DNA of 64,000 nt from CAVQRB01 sp963715055 (GTDB taxonomy: Bacteria > Pseudomonadota > Alphaproteobacteria > Rhodobacterales > Rhodobacteraceae). The translations under genes were made by a program, and so were the position numbers. The notes below the pieces were generated by a model that ran no database searches, had not been told where the DNA came from, and was given only the letters and a program-made list of their open reading frames with translations. The stretch spans positions 310,001-374,000 of the forward strand of contig CAVQRB010000018.1 of NCBI GenBank assembly GCA_963715055.1, given 5' to 3'. Below, in pieces: positions 1-8,303 of this stretch (position 1 is its first letter; the number at the start of each line of letters is the position of its first letter).

Positions 1-947
1 GCGCGCACCAGTTCCGCACTGATCCCCGGCTCGGAAAGCGCATGCCCGGCATTCCGCACCATTTTCAATTCGCAGTTCTTCCACGCCGCTGCGAGGGCAT
101 AGGCACTGTCGGGCGGGCAGATCATGTCATAGCGACCCTGCACGATCACGCCCGGAATATGCGCGATCCGTCCCATATGCGCGAGAATTTGACCGTCGAA
201 CTCCAGAAAACCGGCATTGGAGAAATAGTGATTCTCCAGCCGCGCAAAGGCTCGGGCATAGTCGCCGGGACTGTCACCGACGCTGCCTGAGGAATGGATT
301 GAGGCCAGCGCGTTTTCCCAAGCCGACCAGGCCTTGGCGAACCGCGTCTCCAGCGCGATGTCGCCCGAAAAAAGACGTCGCCGGTAGGCTTCGATCAGAT
401 CTCCGCGTTCGTCCCGTGGCACGATCGAGATGAAGCGCTCCCAGACCTCGGGCCAGAACTTGCCAGCGCCACCGCCGTAAAACCAGTCGAGCTCGGTGCG
501 TGTCATCAGGAAGACGCCGCGCAGGACGAGATGGCGCACCCTGTCGGGATGGGTCTGCGCATAAATGAGCGAAAGCGTCGCCCCCCAGCTGCCGCCGAAG
601 ACGACCCAATGCTCGATACCGATTTCCTTGCGGATCAACTCGATGTCGTCCACCAGATGCCAGGTCGTGTTGTGAATAACGCTGGCGTGGGGACGCGACC
701 GGCCGCAGCCGCGCTGGTCAAAGAGAATCACCCTGAAGATGTCCGGATCGAAGTAGCGCCGCATCGCCGGACTGCAGCCTCCCCCCGGACCACCATGCAG
801 AACCAGCACCGGGATACCTTCCGGATTACCGCATTGTTCTACATAGATCTTGTGGCCCTGACCAACGTCGAGCATCCGCTGTTCGAACGGGTCGATCGGC
901 GGATAAAGATACTGAACTGCGCGCTTTTGGTCCGAGAATTTGTCCAT
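1..947 (-). CDS. pip: Proline iminopeptidase (alpha/beta hydrolase), 3' end cut by window
   Basis: Reading the reverse strand from an ATG at 945-947 gives an open frame that runs off the left edge, about 315 residues. It starts MDKFSDQKRAVQYLYPPIDP, typical of prolyl aminopeptidase. It has the oxyanion motif HGGPG (about residues 51-55), the nucleophile elbow GGSWG (Ser about 120) and a late NAGHALSE segment carrying the likely catalytic His. The family removes N-terminal proline from peptides in the cytoplasm. Only the last few residues should be missing. It is divergent from ubiG with 48 bp between the chosen starts. Confidence 0.9.
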   Translation of the reverse strand, partial: MDKFSDQKRAVQYLYPPIDPFEQRMLDVGQGHKIYVEQCGNPEGIPVLVLHGGPGGGCSPAMRRYFDPDIFRVILFDQRGCGRSRPHASVIHNTTWHLVDDIELIRKEIGIEHWVVFGGSWGATLSLIYAQTHPDRVRHLVLRGVFLMTRTELDWFYGGGAGKFWPEVWERFISIVPRDERGDLIEAYRRRLFSGDIALETRFAKAWSAWENALASIHSSGSVGDSPGDYARAFARLENHYFSNAGFLEFDGQILAHMGRIAHIPGVIVQGRYDMICPPDSAYALAAAWKNCELKMVRNAGHALSEPGISAELVR

Positions 948-995
948 GAGACGCCTATATAGAACTAGAACGTACTTGAGCACATGGAGAAGAGA

Positions 996-1742
996 ATGCA
1001 AGCGCGACAAACCACGGTCGATCCCGGCGAGATCGCCAAATTCGAGGCAATGGCCGCGGAATGGTGGGATGTGAACGGCAAGTTCAAGCCACTGCACATG
1101 CTCAACCCTTGCCGTCTTGACTACATCACGACGCAGATTGCCGGAGAGTTCGACCGCGACCTGAAAGCGCCCGCCCCGTTCAAGGGTCTGCGCATCCTCG
1201 ACATCGGCTGCGGCGGCGGGCTTCTGGCCGAACCGATGGCCCGGCTCGGGGCGGATGTGGTGGGCGCGGATGCAGCGGCGCGCAACATCCCCGTGGCGCA
1301 GATCCATGCAGAGCAGTCGGGTCTGGAGATCGATTATCGCCACACCACCGCCGAGGCGATGGCCGAGGCGGGCGAGCAATTCGACGTCGTGCTGAACATG
1401 GAAGTCGTGGAACATGTGGCCTCGCCCATCGACTATCTGACCGCCTGCCGCGAGCTTCTGAAACCGGGAGGGCTGCACATCTGCTCGACGCTGAACCGCA
1501 ACCCGAAATCCTACGTGATGGCGATTATTGGCGCGGAACATGTCATGCGCTGGCTGCCGAAGGGCACGCATGAATGGTCGAAGTTCATCACGCCGGACGA
1601 GCTTTTCGAGCTTCTGACCCGCGCAGGCCTCGAGCCGGTGGACCGCAAGGGCTTCGTCTTCAACCCGGTAAGCTGGAGCTGGAAACTTTCCGACCGCGAC
1701 CTGAGCGTGAACTACGTGACCGCCAGCATCAGGCGCGTCTAG
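996..1742 (+). CDS. ubiG: Ubiquinone biosynthesis O-methyltransferase UbiG
   Basis: SAM-dependent methyltransferase performing the two O-methylations of ubiquinone biosynthesis. The N-terminal block AKFEAMAAEWWD is the UbiG hallmark, and the SAM-binding motif I reads LDIGCGGGLLAEPMARLG. A CSTLNRNPKSY segment near the middle is also characteristic. The ATG at 996 is preferred because GGAGA (986-990) sits at good spacing; an in-frame ATG at 984 would add four residues. The length, 248 aa, is normal for the family. The stop codon overlaps the stop of the convergent marR-family gene by 3 bp. Confidence 0.95.
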   Translation: MQARQTTVDPGEIAKFEAMAAEWWDVNGKFKPLHMLNPCRLDYITTQIAGEFDRDLKAPAPFKGLRILDIGCGGGLLAEPMARLGADVVGADAAARNIPVAQIHAEQSGLEIDYRHTTAEAMAEAGEQFDVVLNMEVVEHVASPIDYLTACRELLKPGGLHICSTLNRNPKSYVMAIIGAEHVMRWLPKGTHEWSKFITPDELFELLTRAGLEPVDRKGFVFNPVSWSWKLSDRDLSVNYVTASIRRV

Positions 1743-2182
1743 GTCTTCTCACCCATCTGCCGGCGCAGTTCGCGCAGGATCGGCAGGGCGTCGCGCACCT
1801 TGGCCTCACCGAGTTTCTCGACCACCTGGTTGATCACCGGCGTGATCGACCCGACCGCAAGATCGCGTGCCTGCCGTCCCGCCGGGCTGATCGAGACGAG
1901 CTTGCGCCGGGCGTCGTCCCAGTCGGGCCGGATATGGATATAACCTACCCATTCCAGCTTGCTGAGCGTGTTGGTCATGGCGCCGCGGGTCACGTGAAAC
2001 ACCTCCGCGAGCTGCGCCGGAGTCCGTTCGGTGGAAACGGCGGCGAGGTGGTTGAGAACGGAAAAATGCGAGATCTCCATACCCTTTGGCAGGACGCTGG
2101 TCAGCCGCGCCCGCACCAGCTGGTCCGCAGCGAGAACCTCGCTGAAAAGGGCGATTGCCAGGGAGTTCCGCTCATCGTTCAT
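1739..2182 (-). CDS. MarR family transcriptional regulator
   Basis: A 147-aa protein with the winged-helix layout of the MarR family. The recognition region is in ERTPAQLAEVFHVTRGAMTN, and the wing follows in the IRPDWDDARRKLVSISPAG segment. MarR proteins bind DNA as dimers and often repress neighbouring genes in response to small molecules; the ligand here is unknown. Its start codon abuts the stop of the nitrilase gene upstream, so it is probably the last gene of a comF-grx-nitrilase-marR transcript. Confidence 0.85.
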   Translation of the reverse strand: MNDERNSLAIALFSEVLAADQLVRARLTSVLPKGMEISHFSVLNHLAAVSTERTPAQLAEVFHVTRGAMTNTLSKLEWVGYIHIRPDWDDARRKLVSISPAGRQARDLAVGSITPVINQVVEKLGEAKVRDALPILRELRRQMGEKT

Positions 2183-3013
2183 TCAGGGTCCATCAAATGG
2201 CCGCGCGTTCTCAAGGCTCGGCACCTTGCGCCGGGCCTCGGACACTTGTTCCATATCGATGTCCATCATGTAAACGCCCGGGGCCTCGCCTGCGTCCATT
2301 TGAACCTCGCCCCAGGGGCTGACCACCAGCGAGTGCCCATAGGTGCGGCGCGTGCGGTTTTTCGCGCTGGCATGCTCCCCGGTCTGCGCCGGGGCGAGAA
2401 CGAAACACCCGTTCTCGATGGCGCGCGCACGCAACAGGGCATGCCAATGCGCAGCACCTGTCACCGGCGAAAAGGCGGCGGGGGAGGTCAGGATTTCCGC
2501 GCCTTTCCGCGCCAGAGCATTGTGCAGCATCGGAAAGCGCATGTCATAGCAGACAGTCATGCCGATGGTCGCGAAGTCGGTGCGGGCGACGACGGCCTGA
2601 GTGCCGGGCCGGTAGCCCGCGGATTCCCGGAAGGTTTCCTGCGCATCGATCTGAACGTCGAACATGTGGATCTTGTCGTAGCGCGCGACGATCTGACCTT
2701 CGGGATTGATCAGAAAGGAGCGATTGGCGAAACGCCCGTCCGGATCTTCGGTCTTAAGGCCCAGCGAGCCGATCAGAAGCCACAGACCCTTGTTTCGGGC
2801 TTCCCCCCGCAAGGCGGCAAGGGTGATGTCCTCGGCCTCGGGTTGCAGGACCTCCTGCTGGTGTGCCCTGCTGGTCGAGATGCAGTTCGTGACCTCGGGC
2901 GTCAGCACAAAGCGCGCGCCTTGCTCTGCCGCCTCACGAAAATATCGCAGCGTCACCTCGAGATTGGCGACAGGGTCGTCCGAGGCGTTCAACTGCAAGA
3001 GCGCGGTTTTCAT
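2183..3013 (-). CDS. Carbon-nitrogen hydrolase (Nit1-like, probable deaminated glutathione amidase)
   Basis: A 276-aa nitrilase-superfamily enzyme with the catalytic triad visible: Glu40 (LTPE), Lys114 (RYDKIHMFDV) and Cys155 (TVCYDMRFP). KIHMFDV and CYDMRFP are typical of the Nit1/YafV-like branch that clears deaminated glutathione. Its place directly after a glutaredoxin fits a glutathione-linked role, though the substrate is inferred. The start overlaps the glutaredoxin stop by 4 bp (ATGA), and the stop abuts the marR start. Confidence 0.88.
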   Translation of the reverse strand: MKTALLQLNASDDPVANLEVTLRYFREAAEQGARFVLTPEVTNCISTSRAHQQEVLQPEAEDITLAALRGEARNKGLWLLIGSLGLKTEDPDGRFANRSFLINPEGQIVARYDKIHMFDVQIDAQETFRESAGYRPGTQAVVARTDFATIGMTVCYDMRFPMLHNALARKGAEILTSPAAFSPVTGAAHWHALLRARAIENGCFVLAPAQTGEHASAKNRTRRTYGHSLVVSPWGEVQMDAGEAPGVYMMDIDMEQVSEARRKVPSLENARPFDGP

Positions 3014-3270
3014 GACGCGGCCAGCAGCGGGTCCAGCTTTCCGGCACGGTCCAGCGCATAAAGATCGTCGCAGCCACCAACGTGGGTCTCACCCACGAAA
3101 ATCTGCGGCACCGTGCGGCCGCCATTGGCACGCTTGATCATCTCGGCCTTGCGGTTGGGCTCGGCGAGGATGTCGACCTCCGAAAACGGGACACCTTTTT
3201 GCTTCAGCAGACGTTTTGCCGCGTGGCAATAGCCGCAGAGGGGCGAGGTGTAGATTTCAACTTTTTGCAT
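3010..3270 (-). CDS. grxC: Glutaredoxin 3 (GrxC)
   Basis: An 86-aa thioredoxin-fold protein. The N-terminal active site is CGYC (YTSPLCGYCHAAKRLL) rather than the common CPYC. The cis-Pro motif GGRTVPQIFV and the C-terminal GGCDDLYALD, which binds glutathione, are intact. It reduces protein or mixed disulfides using glutathione in the cytoplasm. It is translationally coupled to the nitrilase gene and follows comF after 38 bp. Confidence 0.92.
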   Translation of the reverse strand: MQKVEIYTSPLCGYCHAAKRLLKQKGVPFSEVDILAEPNRKAEMIKRANGGRTVPQIFVGETHVGGCDDLYALDRAGKLDPLLAAS

Positions 3271-3308
3271 GCTGCCGATCCTTCGAGATGCGCACCAAGG
3301 CGCAAGGA

Positions 3309-4040
3309 TCAGCGGTCCTTGGCCACGCGCGCCATGGTCACGATGTAGACCGGGCCGGAGCCTGCTTCAAGACAGGCCTGCGCCGCCGCCGTGAGCGTAG
3401 CCCCCGAGGTCAGCACGTCATCGACGAGCAGGACAGGTCGCGCCACCAGTCGGTGACGACGGCGCGGATGGACGCTGATCGCATCCTTGACCGAGGCGAA
3501 GCGCAGATCGCGGGTCATGCCCTCCATCGGCTTCGTGCGCCGCTTGCGGATCAACAGATCCGGACAGACCGGCAGTCCGGTCTTGCGGGCGAGCGCCTGG
3601 GCCAGCAAGGCCGACTGGTTGTAGCGCCGTTTCAGCAACCGCGTCCAATGCAGCGGCACCGGCGCCACGATCACATCCTTGAGTGGCAGATCCGAAATCG
3701 CCCGCGCCATCCATCCCGCCGCAGGAACGGCGATCTCCTGACGGTCGCCGTGTTTCAGCGCGAGCACCAAACGCCGCCCGTTGTCACGATAGAGCAAGGC
3801 GGAGCGACCCTTGACCCAAGGCCGCGGCGTAATCATGCAATCGTCGCAATGCAGCAACTCGTCGCTGCTTTCACCGGGCAGCGGAATGCTGCAGGTGTCG
3901 CAGAGCGCGCCGCCCACGAAGGCAGTTTCCGCCCAGCAGGAGCCGCACAGGCCGAAGTCGCTTTCCACCGTATCGCCGCAACCGAGGCAACGCGGCGGGT
4001 AGATCAGCGAAACCGCCGTTTGAAAGTTCAACACTGCCAC
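3309..4040 (-). CDS. comF: ComF family phosphoribosyltransferase-like protein
   Basis: ComF family protein of about 243 aa. The N-terminal part has paired zinc-type cysteines (PPRCLGCG, CGSCW, CDTC, CDDC). The C-terminal part is a phosphoribosyltransferase fold with the PRPP loop VLLVDDVLTSGATL. ComF proteins act in DNA uptake in naturally competent bacteria, but the family is widespread and its role here is unproven. The open frame extends to 4238, yet that would cover the divergent methyltransferase. The GTG at 4040 has an AGAGG Shine-Dalgarno (4051-4055) and gives normal family length; the ATG at 4058 is the alternative. Confidence 0.85.
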   Translation of the reverse strand: MAVLNFQTAVSLIYPPRCLGCGDTVESDFGLCGSCWAETAFVGGALCDTCSIPLPGESSDELLHCDDCMITPRPWVKGRSALLYRDNGRRLVLALKHGDRQEIAVPAAGWMARAISDLPLKDVIVAPVPLHWTRLLKRRYNQSALLAQALARKTGLPVCPDLLIRKRRTKPMEGMTRDLRFASVKDAISVHPRRRHRLVARPVLLVDDVLTSGATLTAAAQACLEAGSGPVYIVTMARVAKDR

Positions 4041-4056
4041 TCTATCTTCGCCTCTC

Positions 4057-4875
4057 ATGACAAGTTCGAACATGCTGACGGACCCTGCCGCCCTTGCCCT
4101 GCACCGCGCCCGTGCCGACGGGTCGTCGCTGTTCCTGCAGGAAGCGGCCGCCGACGAGGTGGAGGATCGCCTGCACATGGTTAACAAGTCGTTTAAGGAT
4201 GCGGTGGTCGTGACGCCTTTTCCGGATGTCTGGCGCAACCGGCTTCCGTCCGCCCGACTGGTGGCCGATGACGATCGGCTCGACCTTTTTCCGTTGTCTT
4301 GTGACCTCGTGGTACACGCGCTATCGCTGCATTGGGCAAATGATCCGGTCGGACAGTTGATCCAGTGCCGGCGCGCGCTGCGCCCGGACGGGCTGCTGCT
4401 CTGCGCGGCCCTCGGCGGTCAGACCCTGAGCGAATTGCGCAGCTGTCTCGGACAGGCGGAGATCGACCTGACCGGTGGGCTCTCGCCACGCATCGCGCCC
4501 ATGGGAGAGATCCGCGATCTCGGCGCTCTGCTGCAACGCGCCGGTCTGGCCTTGCCTGTTGCCGACAGCGTGACGCTGGATGTCGAATACCGCGATACCG
4601 CTCACCTGATGCATGACCTGCGCGCGATGGGCGAGACCAATGCCCTGGTTCACCGAGAAAGACGATTTGCCCGGCGTAGTCTCTTTGCAGCGACCGAAAA
4701 ACTCTACCGGATCCATCACGCCAAGGCCTCTGGACGGATCGGCGCATCCTTCGAGATTGTCTTCCTGACCGGCTGGGCACCCGACGCCAGCCAGCAAAAA
4801 CCGCTGCGGCCCGGCTCTGCCAAACAGCGTCTTGCCGATGCTCTGGAGGTGCGCGAAACCCCTTTGCGCGATTGA
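4057..4875 (+). CDS. Class I SAM-dependent methyltransferase fold protein, BioC/NDUFAF5-like
   Basis: A 272-aa protein in the BioC-like methyltransferase group. The segment VVHALSLHWANDP and the following RRALRPDGLLL resemble mitochondrial NDUFAF5, which hydroxylates an arginine of complex I subunit NDUFS7. Alphaproteobacterial homologues are common beside comF and grx genes. A role in complex I maturation is inference from that likeness. The SAM-binding glycine motif is weak (VVVTPFPDVW), as in NDUFAF5-type proteins. The start is ATG 4057, with ATG 4072 as alternative. It is divergent from comF with almost no spacer. Confidence 0.82.
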   Translation: MTSSNMLTDPAALALHRARADGSSLFLQEAAADEVEDRLHMVNKSFKDAVVVTPFPDVWRNRLPSARLVADDDRLDLFPLSCDLVVHALSLHWANDPVGQLIQCRRALRPDGLLLCAALGGQTLSELRSCLGQAEIDLTGGLSPRIAPMGEIRDLGALLQRAGLALPVADSVTLDVEYRDTAHLMHDLRAMGETNALVHRERRFARRSLFAATEKLYRIHHAKASGRIGASFEIVFLTGWAPDASQQKPLRPGSAKQRLADALEVRETPLRD

Positions 4876-4929
4876 CCCTCGCTCAAAACCGTCTATCTGA
4901 CCGGAAAGAAAAGGCACAAGGACGAAGCA

Positions 4930-6000
4930 ATGCTGGACAGCAGCACATCAGAAACACTGATGGTGAGACCCGCCCATGCCAAGGCGGACCATCCGGCGAT
5001 CGCGAAACCGAAGATCGGCATCCTGCTGGCGAACCTCGGGACGCCCGACAATTATGATTACTGGTCCATGCGCCGGTACCTCAACGAATTCCTCTCCGAC
5101 CGCCGGGTGATCGACTACAGCCCGTGGATCTGGCAGCCGCTTTTGCAACTGATCATCCTCAGCAAGCGACCCTTTTCAAGCGGTGCCGCCTACAAGTCGA
5201 TCTGGAACGAGGCGGAAGGCGAAAGCCCGTTGATGACGATCACCAAGGCGCAGACGGCCAAGATGAAGGTCGAGATGCAAAAGCGCCATGGCGATGGGGT
5301 CATGGTCGATTTCTGCATGCGCTACGGCAACCCCTCCACGCGGTCGAAGGTTGCCCAGATGACCGCCGCCGGATGCCGCAAGATCCTGTTTTTCCCGCTT
5401 TATCCGCATTATGCGGGGGCCACGTCCGCCACGGCGAACGACGAGTTCTTCCGCGCCCTGACACACGAGAAATGGCAGCCGGTCACGCGCACTGTCGAGC
5501 CTTATTTCGACCGGCCCGACTATATCGAGGCGCTCGCGCAATCCATCGAACGCGCCTATGCAGGGCTCGCGCGCAAACCGGATATCCTGGTCTGCTCCTA
5601 TCACGGCGTGCCGATCCGCTACCTGATGGAAGGCGATCCCTATCATTGCCAGTGCCAGAAAACCACGCGGCTGCTGAAGGAACGGCTCGGTTGGTCCGAG
5701 ACCGAGATCACGACCACCTTCCAGTCGAAGTTCGGTCCGGAAGAATGGCTGAAACCCTATACGGTCGAGGAGGTCGCGCGACTGGCGGAAGCCGGCAAAA
5801 AGCACATCGCCGTCTGCGCGCCCGCGTTTTCCGCCGATTGCATCGAGACGCTCGAGGAGATCAACGAGGAGATCAAGGAGAGCTTCGAAGAGGCGGGCGG
5901 CGAGCACTTCACCTATATTCCCTGCCTGAACGACGACGATGCCCATGTGGCCGCCCTCGCCAATGTCATCGACGACAATCTGAAGGGCTGGATCGGCTGA
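4930..6000 (+). CDS. hemH: Ferrochelatase (HemH)
   Basis: A 356-aa protein that inserts ferrous iron into protoporphyrin IX, the last step of heme synthesis. Family marks are the N-terminal ILLANLGTPDN, the metal-binding His in CSYHGVPIRYL, the FQSKFGPEEWLKP block and the catalytic Glu in ADCIETLEEINEE. The start ATG follows an AAGGACGAAG ribosome-binding site. It lies 54 bp after the methyltransferase on the same strand, and a hairpin terminator follows the stop. Confidence 0.97.
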   Translation: MLDSSTSETLMVRPAHAKADHPAIAKPKIGILLANLGTPDNYDYWSMRRYLNEFLSDRRVIDYSPWIWQPLLQLIILSKRPFSSGAAYKSIWNEAEGESPLMTITKAQTAKMKVEMQKRHGDGVMVDFCMRYGNPSTRSKVAQMTAAGCRKILFFPLYPHYAGATSATANDEFFRALTHEKWQPVTRTVEPYFDRPDYIEALAQSIERAYAGLARKPDILVCSYHGVPIRYLMEGDPYHCQCQKTTRLLKERLGWSETEITTTFQSKFGPEEWLKPYTVEEVARLAEAGKKHIAVCAPAFSADCIETLEEINEEIKESFEEAGGEHFTYIPCLNDDDAHVAALANVIDDNLKGWIG

Positions 6001-6029
6001 CTTTTGAGCTGACAGCACGGCAGACATGA

Positions 6030-6057
6030 AAAAGGCGGCCCGCAAGGACCGCCTTTT
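6030..6057. terminator. Bidirectional hairpin terminator between hemH and the small secreted protein
   Basis: Inverted repeat AAAAGGCGG (6030-6038) and CCGCCTTTT (6049-6057) with a 10-base loop. The stem is flanked by an A-run on one side and a T-run on the other, so it can serve both convergent genes. Confidence 0.8.
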
Positions 6058-6078
6058 CCAATTCGACTGATGATGCTC

Positions 6079-6255
6079 TTAAGCCAGAGCAGCAGCAGCG
6101 ATGATCAGCAGCAGGATCGGCAGCAGGACGCCCGAGGACGACCCTGTTGTTTCTTCCACCACGACAGGTGCTTCAACGATCGGCTCTGCAAGCGAACCTG
6201 CATAAGCTGTCGATGCGGCTGCTGTCAGGGCAGCTGCGAGAACGAGTTTCTTCAT
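6079..6255 (-). CDS. Small secreted or membrane-anchored peptide, 58 aa, unknown function
   Basis: The ATG at 6255 is preceded by a perfect GGAGGT site. The product begins with a signal peptide (MKKLVLAAALTAAASTAYAG, cleavage expected after AYA). A short acidic stretch (EAPVVVEETTG) follows, then SSSG and a C-terminal hydrophobic helix LLPILLLIIAAAALA. This is the layout of a tiny periplasmic protein with a C-terminal membrane anchor. I do not know a function. Longer in-frame starts upstream to 6351 lack support. Confidence 0.75.
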   Translation of the reverse strand: MKKLVLAAALTAAASTAYAGSLAEPIVEAPVVVEETTGSSSGVLLPILLLIIAAAALA

Positions 6256-6393
6256 ATCATAACCTCCAGTATCGGCGTACAATCCAAGGACAGCACGCAC
6301 CCAAGACTTACCTCGTGAAATTTGTAAAACATCATATCCGGGTGTTTGCAAACGGGATTCTAAGGGTTTCCGCCAAAAAGAACGATGATGTCG

Positions 6394-7003
6394 TCAAATT
6401 AGCAACACCTGCGTTCCAACCTTCGTCAAACCGTAAAGTTCGGCGATGTGTTCATTGTAGAGGCCGATGCACCCGTTCGAGGACTGGCGTCCGATTTTGC
6501 GCGTGTCATGGGTTCCGTGGATCCGGTAGTAGGTCCAGGACAGGTAGAGCGCATGCGAGCCGAGCGGGTTGTCAGGACCCGGTCCGATGAATTCGGGCCA
6601 CTCGGGATTGCGCTGGCGCATCGCCGGTGTCGGACGCCAGCTCGGGCCCTCGACCATCTGCACGACCGAGGTGCGACCGCGCCGCGTCAGATCTTCGGTC
6701 AACGGCACACTGGACGGATAGAGCTTGTAGACGCCCTCCTCGTTCCAGAAATGCAGCGCTCGGCTGTCGATGTCGACCAGAACCGCCCCATTCCGGAGGT
6801 TGGAGAAGTAGGGCTGCCATTCCAGCGTCCGGAAGCTGGAAACATTGCGCCGTACGGTTTCGGTCAGATCGCGCTCACCTTGCGTGGTCGCCGCGGAATT
6901 TACCGAGTTCGAGGTCCTGCGCAAGCGCAGGTGTGGCGAGCATTGCACCCGTACCTGCCAGAAAACCGCGACGGCTCAAGCCATCATAGCGTTTCGTGGA
7001 CAT
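6394..7003 (-). pseudogene. Tat-exported L,D-transpeptidase (YkuD), broken by one extra base
   Basis: An ATG at 7003 with an AGGAGG site starts a twin-arginine signal (LSRRGFLAGTGAMLATPALAQ), but that frame stops at 6875. The catalytic domain lies in the next frame from about 6925 to 6394 and ends with the YkuD active site SSNGCIGLYNEHIAEL, catalytic Cys in NGC, with a IHGTHD segment before it. Removing one base between 6875 and 6948 gives a continuous 202-aa protein of normal family length. The family makes 3-3 peptidoglycan cross-links or anchors proteins to the wall. Whether the shift is real or a sequencing error cannot be told here. Confidence 0.8.
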
Positions 7004-7165
7004 TTTTGCCTCCTTTGGACGTATTCCCGAAATTTCCCCTGATATATTGCCTGAATGCCGCAGTCGCAAATCAAACAGACGTCATCCGGCGGAGTCACGC
7101 GCTTGTGCGTTTGAATTGCCACGCGATGCAGGATATGCGACTGCGATATCCGTTGGGAGAATTCC

Positions 7166-7708
7166 ATGATCCGCCTGTCGTCCCTGTTTCTCGTTCTGTC
7201 GCTGGTCCTTGCCGCCTGCGCGCCATCCAACCGGCAGACCATCGGGTCCGATGGCAAGCCGCTTCCGCAACTTTACCGAATCAGCCGCTCCGACACAGGA
7301 AAAATACAGTTCCGCATGCTTGATGCAGTCAACGCGCTGCGCGGGGCAAACGGACAGGCTCCGGTCGAGCTGGATCCCAAACTGACCGCCGCCGCAGCGA
7401 CCCATTCGCGCGACATGTCGAACCAGAACCGCCCCTGGCATTTCGGCTCCGACGGGTCTTCTCCGATCGAACGCGTGCAGCGCGTCGGCTATCCGGGAAT
7501 GCTTGTCGGCGAGAACATCTCGGAGACCTATGAGACTGAACTCGAAACCCTCGCCGCCTGGATGGAGAAACCCGATACGCGCCGCGTGATCCTGTCGCCC
7601 AAGGCGAGCCAGATGGGCTTTTCCTGGTATCAGGAAAGCAACGGCAAGATCTGGTGGACGATGATCATGGGCGGGTCCGGAAGCGGTTCGGTGCCCACCG
7701 CCTTCTGA
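7166..7708 (+). CDS. CAP (SCP/PR-1) domain lipoprotein
   Basis: A 180-aa protein with a lipoprotein signal (LSLVLAACAPS, lipobox LAAC, Cys18). The CAP domain follows: MLDAVNALRGANG near residue 55, then THSRDMSNQNRPWHFG and GENISETYE, which carry the usual His and Glu residues. Near the end, ILSPKASQMGFSWYQ matches the family's conserved C-terminal block. Bacterial CAP lipoproteins sit in the periplasm facing an envelope membrane; their biochemical role is mostly unknown. It is convergent with the second L,D-transpeptidase. Confidence 0.85.
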   Translation: MIRLSSLFLVLSLVLAACAPSNRQTIGSDGKPLPQLYRISRSDTGKIQFRMLDAVNALRGANGQAPVELDPKLTAAAATHSRDMSNQNRPWHFGSDGSSPIERVQRVGYPGMLVGENISETYETELETLAAWMEKPDTRRVILSPKASQMGFSWYQESNGKIWWTMIMGGSGSGSVPTAF

Positions 7709-7710
7709 TC

Positions 7711-8211
7711 TCAGGCGTTCACGGCGACCAGCGTTCCGGTGCGCACCATGGCATAGATCTGCTCTATTTCCTTGTTCTTCACCGCGATACAGCCCCAGGT
7801 CCAGTCGTGGTCCCGCTCTTTCTTGCGGTTCTCCTGTCCATGGATGAAGATGTCGCCGCCGGGTGACTTTCCCATTGCGCGCGCAGCCGCCACATCGTTG
7901 ACGTTGGGATAGGAAATCCCCAGCGAAAGGTGGAACTTGCTTTTTGGGTTGCGGCGGTCGATGCGGTAGACGCCTTCGGGTGTCTTCCCGTCACCCTCGA
8001 ACTGCTTGTGCCCGACGGGCGCAAAGCCCAACTGGATGTCGTAGCTTTCCAGAATCTTGTCGTTGTGCAGGAGGTGCATCCGGCGCTGGCCCTTGTTGAC
8101 GACCACATAGGTCACTTCCGGCCCGTTGTAGCTCAAAAATCTGGGGCCGCTGCTGCAGGCCGATAGTGACAGCAAGGCTGCCCCACCCAGTAAAACTTCT
8201 CTTCGACGCAT
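7711..8211 (-). CDS. L,D-transpeptidase (YkuD) lipoprotein
   Basis: A 166-aa protein with a lipoprotein-type signal (RRREVLLGGAALLSLSAC, lipobox LSAC). The YkuD domain shows the GDGKTPEGVYRID block, the FIHG histidine motif and the catalytic cysteine in WTWGCIAVKN, a variant of the usual SHGCIR. It is predicted to make or exchange L,D cross-links in peptidoglycan or to attach outer-membrane lipoprotein. It ends 3 bp from the convergent CAP lipoprotein gene. Confidence 0.88.
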   Translation of the reverse strand: MRRREVLLGGAALLSLSACSSGPRFLSYNGPEVTYVVVNKGQRRMHLLHNDKILESYDIQLGFAPVGHKQFEGDGKTPEGVYRIDRRNPKSKFHLSLGISYPNVNDVAAARAMGKSPGGDIFIHGQENRKKERDHDWTWGCIAVKNKEIEQIYAMVRTGTLVAVNA

Positions 8212-8303
8212 CTGCCCGCTGTCCTGTCCCGTTGACGTTGCAACTACCTGCTCTTTTTTCCTCAGATACCATGGAGCAAGCGTTAAACAACCTCACAAAA
8301 ACG

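Noticed and set aside
1986..2001. parS-like sequence inside the marR-family gene
   Set aside because: It matches 13 of 16 positions but only one half of the palindrome is intact, and it lies 34 kb from the two perfect sites; chance is likely.
1574..3061. 495-aa open frame on the plus strand
   Set aside because: It lies antisense to the nitrilase and marR genes and in another frame of ubiG; it is a high-GC shadow with no domain.
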